From the NCBI GenBank assembly GCA_947444195.1, contig CANEZL010000052.1, forward strand, positions 1 through 32,320: DNA of 32,320 nucleotides. Reading direction: 5' to 3'. Source of the DNA: Methylobacteriaceae bacterium. GTDB taxonomy: Bacteria > Pseudomonadota > Alphaproteobacteria > Rhizobiales > Beijerinckiaceae. The notes under the pieces were generated by a model. It made no database searches. It was not told where the DNA came from and saw only the letters and a program-made list of their open reading frames with translations. Made by a program: the position numbers and the translations under genes. Each line of letters starts with the position of its first letter. Within the stretch, counting starts at the first letter, position 1. This document shows positions 25,228 through 32,320 of this stretch, piece by piece.

Positions 25228-26508
25228 CTACCGCAGGCTCTCCAGCAGGGGCGTCACCGCCGCGAAATGCGCCTCCCAGGTCGGAATCTCGTAGCCGTCG
25301 AGGCGGCGTGCCAGCGCGGCGCGGCGCTCCGATCCGGGGGCGGCGAGGTCCGTGACCGCCCGGAGCCATCCGGGTCCGTCGAGGGGATCGACGAGGTCGC
25401 AGAAGCCGGCGCCGATCTCGCGGTGGACCGGGATGTCGGAGGCGACCACCGGCAGGCCGGAGGCGGCGGCCTCCACGATCGGGATGCCGTAGCCCTCGGT
25501 GAAGGAAGGCATCAGCAGGGCCGTGGCGCTGCGCATCAGCGCGGCGAGGCCATGAGTGGAGAGGCCGGAGACCTCGACCACGTGCTCCCGGATCGCCGGG
25601 CAGCGTTCCAGCAGGTCGATGACGTTCTCGGCCTCCCAGCCGCGGCGGCCCACGAGGACGAGGCGCGGCGTGGCGGGCCCGAGCCGCTCGGCCAGCGCCC
25701 GCCAGAGATGGAGCAGCAGCAGGTGGTTCTTGCGGGGCTCGATGGTGCCGCAGACGAGGAAGGTCGGGCGGTCCGGGGCGAGGCGCGGCCCCGTGCGGCC
25801 GAAGGCCGGCTCGACGCCGAGATGGCCCACCGCGGTGGGCGGGGCCGGCAGACCGGTGGCGGCGAGATGCTCCCGCGTGCGCGCGGCGGTGTCGGCGGAG
25901 TTCGCCAGGATCCCCGCGGCGTGCCGCCCGATGGTGCGCAGGCGCTCGGCGTGGCGCTCCGCCTCGCCGGGACGGCCGTATTCGGGATGGGTGATCGGGA
26001 TGATGTCGTGGACGAAGAAGACGGCGCGCAGGTCGCGGCGGTCGTAGAGCCAGTCGAAGCGGGCGGGCCGGTCGAGGCGCAGATGCGAGCTGTGCAGGTA
26101 GAGGCTGCCCTCCGGCAGGGCGGCGATGCCCCGTCCGCGCAGGATCGTCGCGCTCGCCCGCGCCTGGATCAGCCGCCGCGCCCGGGCGGAGTCGGCTCGA
26201 GCCGGCGGCCCGGCCGATTCCGGCGCACGCGCTCCCCCGAGGCGCTGGGCGAGGCGGCGGTAGACGGCGTCGTCCTCCGCCGTCCCGTCCTCCACCCAGC
26301 CCGCCGACACCGCCTCGACGAGGCCCCACGCCCGGTCCCGATCGAGCAGGCGCGGGCCCAGCGCCGTCGAGACCAGCCCGAAGCGCGGCCCCGCCTGTCC
26401 GAGGAGATGGCGGGCATAGGCCAGATCGACCCGGTCGATCCCGGACGGGCTCGCGTGCCGCAGCCGCGTCACGAGGCGCGTGAGGTCGAAGGCGATGGGA
26501 CGCTGCAT
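25228..26508 (-). CDS. GT4-family glycosyltransferase
   Basis: A 426-aa GT-B fold glycosyltransferase. N-terminal acceptor domain with FFVHDIIPITHPEYG (about 168-182) and GILANSADTAARTREHL. C-terminal donor domain with FLVCGTIEPRKNHLLLL (about 248-264) and the family 4 signature MPSFTEGYGIPIVEAAASGLP, where the EGYG...E segment binds the nucleotide sugar. It probably adds a sugar to a surface or extracellular polysaccharide; donor and acceptor are unknown. The ATG at 26508 (MQRPIAFDLTRLV) is the first good start; the frame extends upstream to 26598 without family similarity. It stands alone, downstream of dctD and its terminator, in the same direction. Confidence 0.85.
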   Translation of the reverse strand: MQRPIAFDLTRLVTRLRHASPSGIDRVDLAYARHLLGQAGPRFGLVSTALGPRLLDRDRAWGLVEAVSAGWVEDGTAEDDAVYRRLAQRLGGARAPESAGPPARADSARARRLIQARASATILRGRGIAALPEGSLYLHSSHLRLDRPARFDWLYDRRDLRAVFFVHDIIPITHPEYGRPGEAERHAERLRTIGRHAAGILANSADTAARTREHLAATGLPAPPTAVGHLGVEPAFGRTGPRLAPDRPTFLVCGTIEPRKNHLLLLHLWRALAERLGPATPRLVLVGRRGWEAENVIDLLERCPAIREHVVEVSGLSTHGLAALMRSATALLMPSFTEGYGIPIVEAAASGLPVVASDIPVHREIGAGFCDLVDPLDGPGWLRAVTDLAAPGSERRAALARRLDGYEIPTWEAHFAAVTPLLESLR

Positions 26509-26606
26509 CGGGTCTCCGTCGATGGCAGAGCGAGGGAGCCGGTTAACCGCCGCGACCGCAAAGGGCCAGTCCCGCGGCGGGCCGGGCCCGGGCGACAAGA
26601 CGGCGC

Positions 26607-26641
26607 GCGGTCCCCGCGAGGGAGGATCCCGCGGGGGCCGC
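26607..26641 (-). terminator. Terminator of the dctBD operon
   Basis: GCGGTCCCCGCG (26607-26618) pairs with CGCGGGGGCCGC (26630-26641) over 12 bp with one G-T pair. It begins directly after the TAG stop of dctD at 26642. Confidence 0.6.
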
Positions 26642-27988
26642 CTACTCCGTGAAATCCGTCCGGCTCAGCCCGTAGCGCTGCATCTTCTCGTTCAGGGTGC
26701 GGCGCGGCAGATCGAGCAGGCGCATCGCCTCGGTGACGTTGCCCTGAGCCTGCTGCAGGGCCTGCCGGATCAGGTCCCGCTCGTAGGCCTCCATCCGGAC
26801 TGCCAGCGGCTGCGGACCGTCGAGGCGCGCGGGCTCGGCCGCGCCGTCGAGCCGGTCGAGGCCGAAGGCGTAGCGCTCGGCCGCGTTGCGCAATTCGCGC
26901 ACGTTGCCGGGCCAGGGGCAGGCGAGGAGATCCTGGACGAGGCGGGCGCTCAGGGGCCGGGCCGTCCGACCATGGGCCTCGGCGGCCCGGGCGGCGAAAT
27001 GCTCGAACAGGAGCGGGATGTCCTCCTGCCGCTCGCGCAGGGGCGGGATCCGCAGCTCGGCGACGCCGAGGCGGTAGTAGAGGTCCGGCCGGAACTGGCC
27101 GGCCGCCGCCTGGGCGCGCAGGTCGACCTTGCTGGCGCAGAGCGTGCGCATGTCGGCGGGCACCGCGGTGTTGGAGCCGAGGCGCTCCAGGCTGCGTTCC
27201 TGCAGCACGCGCAGGAGCTTCACCTGGCCGGCGAGCGGCAGCGCCTCGATCTCGTCGAGGAACAGCGTGCCGCGATGGGCGTATTCGAGCTTGCCGACCC
27301 GGCGCTTGAGCGCTCCGGTGAAGGCCCCGGCCTCGTAGCCGAACAGCTCGCTCTCCATCATCGTGTCGGGGATCGCGCCGCAATTGACGGGCACGAAGCG
27401 GCCCTCGCGCCGGCCCGAGAAGGCGTGCAGGCACTCCGCCACCAGTTCCTTGCCCGCGCCGGTCTCGCCGTTGATGACCACGTTGACGGGGGTCGCGGCG
27501 AGATCGAGCACCTCCCGCCGCAGGCTCTCCATGGCCCGGGAGGTGCCGATGAGGCGGCTCTCGATGCCGCGCGTGTCCGCGGCGGCGTGGAGGGTGCGGA
27601 TGCGCAAGGTCAGGTGGCGCTTCTCGCAGGCGCGGCCGATCGCGTCGACGAGGCGCTCGGGCACGAAGGGCTTCTCGATGAAGTCGTAGGCGCCTCGCCG
27701 CATCGCCTCGACCGCCATCGGCACGTCGCCGTGCCCGGTGACGAGGAGGACGGGCAGTTCCGGGTCGCGGACGAGCGCCCGTTCGAGGACTTCGAGCCCG
27801 TCGATGCGCGGCATGCGCACGTCGCTGACCAGAATGCCTGGAAAGCCCGCATCGATCTCGGCCAGCGCCGCCTCGGGCGATTCGAAGGTCGAGACGGCGT
27901 AGTCGGCGAGCGTCAGCCATTGCTGTAGCGCCTCGCGCACCGTCTCCTCGTCGTCCACGAACAGGACCCGTGCCACCCGCTCGGCCAT
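26642..27988 (-). CDS. dctD: DctD-like sigma-54-dependent response regulator
   Basis: A 448-aa NtrC-class activator. The receiver domain (1-120) has the acidic pair D12/D13, phospho-acceptor D56 in VSDVRMP and K106 in IEKPF. The AAA+ domain has GETGAGKE (174-181), the sigma-54 contact loop GAFTGA (221-226), LFLDEIE (D245-E248) and RPDLYYRL. The C-terminal Fis-type helix-turn-helix contains ALQQAQGNVTEAMRLLDLPR. It is phosphorylated by the kinase encoded 6 bp upstream and drives sigma-54 RNA polymerase at target promoters. The nearest such promoter precedes the MHS transporter at 31609-31623. Naming as DctD rests on the pairing with a DctB-type sensor and the transporter; another organic acid regulator is possible. 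Confidence 0.88.
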   Translation of the reverse strand: MAERVARVLFVDDEETVREALQQWLTLADYAVSTFESPEAALAEIDAGFPGILVSDVRMPRIDGLEVLERALVRDPELPVLLVTGHGDVPMAVEAMRRGAYDFIEKPFVPERLVDAIGRACEKRHLTLRIRTLHAAADTRGIESRLIGTSRAMESLRREVLDLAATPVNVVINGETGAGKELVAECLHAFSGRREGRFVPVNCGAIPDTMMESELFGYEAGAFTGALKRRVGKLEYAHRGTLFLDEIEALPLAGQVKLLRVLQERSLERLGSNTAVPADMRTLCASKVDLRAQAAAGQFRPDLYYRLGVAELRIPPLRERQEDIPLLFEHFAARAAEAHGRTARPLSARLVQDLLACPWPGNVRELRNAAERYAFGLDRLDGAAEPARLDGPQPLAVRMEAYERDLIRQALQQAQGNVTEAMRLLDLPRRTLNEKMQRYGLSRTDFTE

Positions 27989-27994
27989 GACGGT

Positions 27995-29896
27995 TCAGCC
28001 CTCCGCTGCGGGCAGGACGAGAGAGAGGACGGCGCCGTCCGCCGCGTTGGCGGCGGCGAGGCTGCCGCCGAAGTCGCGCACGATCAGCGAGGACAGGGAG
28101 AGGCCGAGGCCGAGGCCCTCGCCGGCCGTCTTCGTGGTGAAGAACGGGTCGAAGACCTGCGCCATGTGCTTCTCGGCGATGCCGCCGCCGCTGTCGGCGA
28201 CGCTGAGGCGCCAACAGGAATCCCCTTCGCGCGCCGCCGTCAATTCGAGGCGGCGCTCGGACACCTCCCGCATCGCGTCGAGGGCGTTGACCATGAGGTT
28301 CAGGAGCACCTGCTCGAGGCGCACCGGCTCGGCCCGCACCTGCGCCTCGGGGGGGATCGTGCAGCACACCGCGACCCCCTCCCCCCGGATGCGGGCCTGG
28401 ACGAGGTCGAGGGCGGATTCGGCGGCGGCGCGCAGGCCCACCGCCTCCCGGTGCTCCGGCCCGGTCTTGCGCGCGAAGGCCTTCAGATGGCGGATGATCT
28501 CGGTGATGCGCTGCGTCACCTGCGTCATGCGCTCCAGGTTCCGCGCCACCGTCGCGGCGTCCCCCCGCTCGTGGAACACCGCGGTGCTGGAGAGGAAGGT
28601 GCGCAGGGCCGCCAGCGGCTGGTTGATCTCGTGGCTGATCGCCGTCGAGATCTGGCCGAGGGCCGCGAGGCGGCCCGCATGGATCAGTTCGTCCTGCGTC
28701 GCCCGCAGCGCCACGGTGGCGCGCTCCCGCTCGGCGATCTCGCCGCGCAGGCGGTCGTTGGCGGCGCTGAGGTCGCGGGTGCGCGCGGCCACGCGCCGTT
28801 CCAGGCCGAGACGCATCGCCCGCTCGCTGCGCAGCCGGCGCCGGCGCTGGTTGGCGGCGGCGAGCCCGAAGATGACCGCGAGGCAGGCGATGCCGGAGGC
28901 GAGCGCGATCAGCAGCGCCTGGCGCAAGGCGGGTCCGGTCTCGGCGAGATACCAGATCGTCCAGCCGAGATCGGCCATCCCCACATGCTCGACGACGCCC
29001 CGCACCATGTCCGGGCCGGCAGGCAGCCACACGGGACCGCTCGCGAAATCGCTCCCCGCGAGGGGCCGCAGATCGCTGTCGCCGTATTGCCGCGCGTTGC
29101 GGATGCGTGCCGCGTCGGTCTCCGTCAGCGGCCGGAGGGGGCGGTACTTCCATTCCGGCTCGCTCGCGAGGAAGACGACGCCCGCCGCATCCGAGACGAG
29201 GATCCGCTCGCCCGCCTGCCGCCACTCCCCCTGCAGCCCTTCGAGATCGACCTTGACCACCACGACGCCCGCGACCCCGCCGTCCGGGCCGGGCACGGCC
29301 TTGCCGATGAACAGGCCCGGCAGGCTGGTCGTGGTGCCGACCCCGAAATAGCGCGCGGCGCCCTTAGCCCGGGCGTCGAGGAAGTAGGGACGGTAGGCGT
29401 AGGAGCGGCCGACATAGGTCAGCGGCTCGTTCCAGTTGCTCGCCCCCCGGGTGAGGCCGTCCGCATCCAAGATGTAGATCGCGGCCACCTGCGAGGCCCG
29501 CGCGATGGCCTCGAACTTCTCGTTGACGGCGGCGATCCGGTCGGGCGCCTCCACGTCGGCGAGGAAGTCGTGCACCTGCCGGTCGAGGGCGAGCACGGTG
29601 GGCAGGTACTGGTAGCGGTCGACCGCCGCGCGCAGGACCGCCTCGGCGATCACGAGGCGCCGGACCGCCTCCCGGCGCGTCTGCTGGGTACTGGCCTCCA
29701 GGGAGACGGCGAAGGCCGCGAGCGTGACGCCGAGGGCGATCGCCGCCAGCGCCCACCGCCCGAGCCAGAGGGACCGCAGGAGGGCGCGCGGACGGCCGGT
29801 CCAGCGCGAAGAGGTGGAGGCGGGCGGGCGTGGTGCGCGCATCGGAGGCGACATCGGCGGCGGACCGAAACCCTGGGGCGTCGTCCCGAAAGGCAC
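27995..29896 (-). CDS. dctB: DctB-like membrane sensor histidine kinase
   Basis: A 633-aa kinase. A basic, Pro-rich cytoplasmic N-terminus leads to membrane helix WALAAIALGVTLAAFAVSL (48-66), then a periplasmic PDC/Cache sensor (about 70-320) with the typical RSYAYRPYFLDARAKGAARY and FGVGTTTSLPGLFIGKAV segments, and a second helix about 325-348. The cytoplasmic part has coiled coil, HisKA with QISTAISHEINQPLAALRTF (H422) and HATPase_c with VLLNLMVNALDAM and DSGGGIAEKHMAQVFDPFFT. It probably binds a C4-dicarboxylate or 2-oxoglutarate outside and phosphorylates DctD. Its stop is 6 bp before dctD. The GTG at 29896 has GAGGG upstream; ATGs at 29854 and 29842 are alternatives. Confidence 0.88.
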   Translation of the reverse strand: MPFGTTPQGFGPPPMSPPMRAPRPPASTSSRWTGRPRALLRSLWLGRWALAAIALGVTLAAFAVSLEASTQQTRREAVRRLVIAEAVLRAAVDRYQYLPTVLALDRQVHDFLADVEAPDRIAAVNEKFEAIARASQVAAIYILDADGLTRGASNWNEPLTYVGRSYAYRPYFLDARAKGAARYFGVGTTTSLPGLFIGKAVPGPDGGVAGVVVVKVDLEGLQGEWRQAGERILVSDAAGVVFLASEPEWKYRPLRPLTETDAARIRNARQYGDSDLRPLAGSDFASGPVWLPAGPDMVRGVVEHVGMADLGWTIWYLAETGPALRQALLIALASGIACLAVIFGLAAANQRRRRLRSERAMRLGLERRVAARTRDLSAANDRLRGEIAERERATVALRATQDELIHAGRLAALGQISTAISHEINQPLAALRTFLSSTAVFHERGDAATVARNLERMTQVTQRITEIIRHLKAFARKTGPEHREAVGLRAAAESALDLVQARIRGEGVAVCCTIPPEAQVRAEPVRLEQVLLNLMVNALDAMREVSERRLELTAAREGDSCWRLSVADSGGGIAEKHMAQVFDPFFTTKTAGEGLGLGLSLSSLIVRDFGGSLAAANAADGAVLSLVLPAAEG

Positions 29897-29929
29897 TATT
29901 GGCCCTCGGGGCGATGCAGGAACAACACG

Positions 29930-29999
29930 CTAGAGCACGATGCGGAAAAGTGGAATCCGGTTTTCCCGAGATCGTCGTGCGATCGGAAGAAGATAGAGC
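29930..29999. repeat. Rhizobiales-type intergenic palindromic repeat
   Basis: The stretch begins CTAGAGCACGATGCGGAAAA and holds two nested inverted repeats: GCACGA...TCGTGC and GGAAAA...TTTTCC. This is the form of a palindrome very common between genes in Rhizobiales genomes (recalled from general knowledge, not searched). It sits between dctB and the transporter terminators. Confidence 0.65.
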
Positions 30000-30060
30000 G
30001 TCCGGGGTCCGGCATCCGGCACGATGCTACGGCAGGATCGGCTCGTTCCGCGATGGCGAA

Positions 30061-30091
30061 GGCCGCCGGGGCTCCCGATGCCCCGGCGGCC
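30061..30091 (-). terminator. Strong hairpin downstream of the transporter
   Basis: GGCCGCCGGGGC (30061-30072), loop TCCCGAT, GCCCCGGCGGCC (30080-30091): a perfect 12-bp stem about 65 bp after the transporter stop. It probably ends transcription before the dctB promoter region. Confidence 0.6.
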
Positions 30092-30115
30092 TGCAGTTTC
30101 GGTGAGGCGGTCGCA

Positions 30116-30143
30116 GCGTCCCGGCCCGCGAGAGCCGGGACGC
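30116..30143 (-). terminator. First hairpin after the transporter gene
   Basis: GCGTCCCGGC (30116-30125) and GCCGGGACGC (30134-30143) form a perfect 10-bp stem with an 8-base loop, 12 bp past the stop. Together with the 30061-30091 hairpin it gives tandem termination. Confidence 0.6.
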
Positions 30144-30155
30144 CGCGGCGCGGGA

Positions 30156-31484
30156 TCAGTCCTTCATGCGGCCGTTGCCGTCGAGATAGCCGTACTTGCG
30201 GGTATCGGGCATCCAGAGCGAGGCCAGGAAAGCCACGCCCGCCATGCCAGCGACGTACCAGAAGAACAGGCTCTCGTTGCCGTAGGACTTGAAGGAGAGC
30301 GCCACGTACTCCGCCGTGCCGCCGAACAGGGCGTTGGCGATGGCGTAGGGCAGGCCGACCCCCAGCGCCCGCACCTCGGCCGGGAACAGCTCGGCCTTCA
30401 CCACGCCGCTGATCGAGGTGTAGAAGGTCGCGATCACGAGACCCGTCAGGATCAGCGCGAAGGCCATCCAGGGGCTCGACACCAGGGACAGCGAGGACAG
30501 CAGCGGCACCGCGCCGAGCGTGGCCATGCCGCTGAACAGGATCATGTTGTTGCGACGGCCGATCCGGTCCGAGAGGGCGCCGAACAGGGGCTGCAGCAGC
30601 ATGAAGACGATCAGCGCCAGGGTCATCACGGTCGAGACCGACTTGAGGTCGAGCTTCACCGTGTTGACCAGGAACTTCTGCATGTAGGTGGTCATCGTGT
30701 AGAAGTAGAGCGAACCGCCCATGGTGAAGGCGAACGTGATCAGCAGCGCGCGCTTGTGCTGCAGCAGGGCGCGGATCGAGCCGGCCTCCTTGTGCTTCGT
30801 GCCGTCGTGCGAGAGCGTCTCCTGAAGACCGCCGCGCAGGAGCATCGCGACCACCGCGCCGGCGGCGCCGAGCAGGAACGGGATGCGCCAGCCCCAGGCG
30901 CGCATCTCGTCGCCGGTCAGGATGTGCTGGAGGGCGAACAGGACGAGCACCGCGAGCAGCTGGCCGCCGATCAGGGTGACGTACTGGAACGAGGACAGGA
31001 AGCCGCGGCGGCCCTTGCCGGCGATCTCGCTCATGTAGGTCGCCGCCGTGCCGTACTCACCGCCGACCGACAGGCCCTGGGCGAGACGGGCGACGAGCAG
31101 CAGCACCGGCGCCAGAACGCCGATCGTCTCGTAGGTCGGCAGCAAGCCGATCATCAGCGAGCCGGCGCACATCAGCAGCACCGAGATCATCATCGAGATC
31201 TTGCGGCCGTGCTTGTCGGCGAGCCACCCGAAGATCCAGCCGCCCAGCGGCCGCATGAAGAAGCCCATGGCGAAGATGCCGGCGGTCGCCAGCAGCTGGC
31301 CGGTGGGGCTGCTGCTCGGGAAGAAGGCCGAGGCGAAGTAGATCGAGGTGAAGGCGTAGGCGTAGAAATCGTACCACTCGACGAGGTTGCCCGACGAGGC
31401 GGCGACGATGGCCTTGATTTTCTGACGATCCGACGTCTCTGCGGCCGGGGCATGCCCGAGAGCCGCGGGTGCAGCCGTGTTCAT
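30156..31484 (-). CDS. MHS-family organic-acid:H+ symporter (KgtP-like)
   Basis: A 442-aa twelve-helix major facilitator. It begins after a short Ala-rich lead with SGNLVEWYDFYAYAFTSIYF, the hallmark of metabolite:H+ symporters such as the 2-oxoglutarate permease KgtP. The loop 2-3 MFS motif GWLADKHGRKIS, ARLAQGLSVGGEYGTAATYM and the repeat GALSDRIGRRNN are all present. It imports an organic acid, probably 2-oxoglutarate or a C4-dicarboxylate, across the inner membrane; the exact substrate is inferred. The ATG at 31484 has GGGAGA upstream. A sigma-54 promoter about 125 bp before the start and the adjacent dctBD pair indicate that it is the regulated target. Two hairpins follow the stop. Confidence 0.87.
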   Translation of the reverse strand: MNTAAPAALGHAPAAETSDRQKIKAIVAASSGNLVEWYDFYAYAFTSIYFASAFFPSSSPTGQLLATAGIFAMGFFMRPLGGWIFGWLADKHGRKISMMISVLLMCAGSLMIGLLPTYETIGVLAPVLLLVARLAQGLSVGGEYGTAATYMSEIAGKGRRGFLSSFQYVTLIGGQLLAVLVLFALQHILTGDEMRAWGWRIPFLLGAAGAVVAMLLRGGLQETLSHDGTKHKEAGSIRALLQHKRALLITFAFTMGGSLYFYTMTTYMQKFLVNTVKLDLKSVSTVMTLALIVFMLLQPLFGALSDRIGRRNNMILFSGMATLGAVPLLSSLSLVSSPWMAFALILTGLVIATFYTSISGVVKAELFPAEVRALGVGLPYAIANALFGGTAEYVALSFKSYGNESLFFWYVAGMAGVAFLASLWMPDTRKYGYLDGNGRMKD

Positions 31485-31608
31485 GTGCGTTCTCCCATCA
31501 CTGGATGTCGGCACCGCGCCTGATGCGGGGCCGGATCGACTCGCCTCGCCACCTCCGGGTCTTCGACCTCTTGCGGGTGGCGTCGACGGGACGCGCGGGA
31601 AGGCTTTG

Positions 31609-31623
31609 GCAACGAAGATGCCA
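31609..31623 (-). promoter_or_regulatory. Sigma-54 (-24/-12) promoter of the transporter
   Basis: On the minus strand TGGCAT, five bases CTTCG, then TTGC. This matches the sigma-54 consensus TGGCAC-N5-TTGC at 9 of 10 core positions with exact spacing. Transcription would start near 31597, leaving about a 113-base leader before the ATG at 31484. Confidence 0.75.
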
Positions 31624-31652
31624 AGTCCGAAAATTTGATTAATCTCTGTTTG

Positions 31653-31664
31653 ATCAATGGGTTA
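31653..31664 (-). promoter_or_regulatory. IHF-like site upstream of the sigma-54 promoter
   Basis: ATCAATGGGTTA fits the IHF core WATCAANNNNTTR except for the first base. It lies about 30 bp upstream of the -24 box, where DNA bending commonly helps the activator reach sigma-54 polymerase. Two related octamers, TTGATTAA (31635-31642) and TTGATCAA (31650-31657), lie 15 bp apart here and could also be activator half-sites. Confidence 0.45.
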
Positions 31665-31944
31665 CGTCTTGCGGGAGGCGCGGGTCCGGCAAGATTCCGC
31701 CGATGCTTCGCGGGGGGCCGGCGGAGAACCGCCGACCCGCCGCGCGCCTTCTCGCGCGGACATCCGAAGCCCGAGGCCGCGGATCGCGGAGCACCCCGAG
31801 CGGCGGGGACGACACGCCGTCGTCCGCTTACGGTAAGGCTGCCCAGCGAAGGATGCGTCGCGGAAACGTCCGAGCGAACCCGCTGGCCCCTCCCCTCTCG
31901 AACCGGGTGATTGCACTCGGCGATCGGGGGCAGTCTCGGTGGTC

Positions 31945-32021
31945 ATTCCGGGGCGCCGAGGGCGGCCCTGGAATCCATAAACACCGCGCATCCTCGCCGA
32001 TCCGCTTCGGTGTCCATGGAT
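31945..32021. repeat. Two overlapping imperfect inverted repeats
   Basis: ATTCCGGGG (31945-31953) pairs with CCCTGGAAT (31966-31974) with one G-T, and ATCCATAAACACCG (31973-31986) pairs with CGGTGTCCATGGAT (32008-32021) at 12 of 14 positions. The two share the AT at 31973-31974. It looks like a dispersed intergenic repeat unit; the copy number in the genome cannot be seen here. Confidence 0.5.
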
Positions 32022-32133
32022 CTGAGGCTCCGCTCCACGGCTCGGCGGCCTATGCCCCCTCCCCTCTCGGGTCGGGGGCCTGATCGGCTGTGGTTGCGCG
32101 GTGGTTTCGGCTGAGGCTGTGCTCGAACGACGA

Positions 32134-32162
32134 ACGGCCCGTCCTTTTGAGGGACGGGCCGT
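32134..32162 (-). terminator. Terminator after the initiator tRNA
   Basis: ACGGCCCGTCC (32134-32144) and GGACGGGCCGT (32152-32162) form a perfect 11-bp stem with a 7-base loop, 30 bp past the tRNA 3' end in its direction of transcription. Confidence 0.65.
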
Positions 32163-32192
32163 CGGCTTCGGTGATGCTGTGCTGTTCGCATT

Positions 32193-32269
<77 letters not shown>

Positions 32270-32320
32270 CCGGGTGCTGTGAGATCGTGTTGAGGGTTTG
32301 TGTTTGTTTGCGTTGAGCGG

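Noticed and set aside
26469..29225. A 918-codon open frame opposite to codon phase of dctD and dctB
   Set aside because: It runs across two clear genes in another frame and its translation is Arg/Pro/Gly-rich with no domain; a GC-driven shadow.

Overview
The window is very GC-rich and looks like a chromosome segment from an alphaproteobacterium of the Rhizobiales, most likely Methylobacterium/Methylorubrum. That placement is inferred from several things: a Rhizobiales-type intergenic palindrome at 29930-29999, an IS5-type transposase end, a DctB/DctD pair with a sigma-54 promoter, and the general gene style. No genus-specific marker was proved.

Left part, about 1-22100, is an accessory (defence/mobile) region. 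It starts with the 5' end of an IS5-family transposase cut by the window edge. Then come a PGN_0703-like putative restriction endonuclease (302-1507), a weak hypothetical ORF, a giant DUF4011-type helicase with a Vsr-like nuclease domain and DUF3320 (2710-8328), and a small unknown protein (8471-9073). On the minus strand follow a protein with HUH rolling-circle endonuclease motifs (9543-10730) and a small basic protein (10929-11174), separated by a cluster of hairpins. Next, on the plus strand, are an ArdC-like antirestriction protein translationally coupled to an unknown partner (12107-13710) and an unknown membrane protein (13952-15100). Facing them is a tight minus-strand three-gene operon (21137 down to 15208). 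It encodes a 432-aa unknown protein with a possible winged-helix segment, a 652-aa PLD-superfamily protein with Tdp1-like HKN motifs, and an 888-aa SNF2-like helicase. I cannot match this operon to a named defence system, and it is the best candidate for something undescribed. About 1 kb of low-coding DNA (21138-22118) separates it from the next part.

Right part, about 22100-32320, looks like ordinary core chromosome, all on the minus strand: adenosine/PfkB kinase, Uma2-family protein, a small exported protein, MsrQ, a GT4 glycosyltransferase, the sensor/regulator pair DctB-DctD, an MHS-family organic-acid transporter, and an initiator tRNA-Met at the edge. A well-spaced sigma-54 promoter (31609-31623) with an IHF-like site upstream precedes the transporter. 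The plausible circuit is that DctB senses an organic acid outside the cell, DctD activates sigma-54 RNA polymerase, and the transporter is made.
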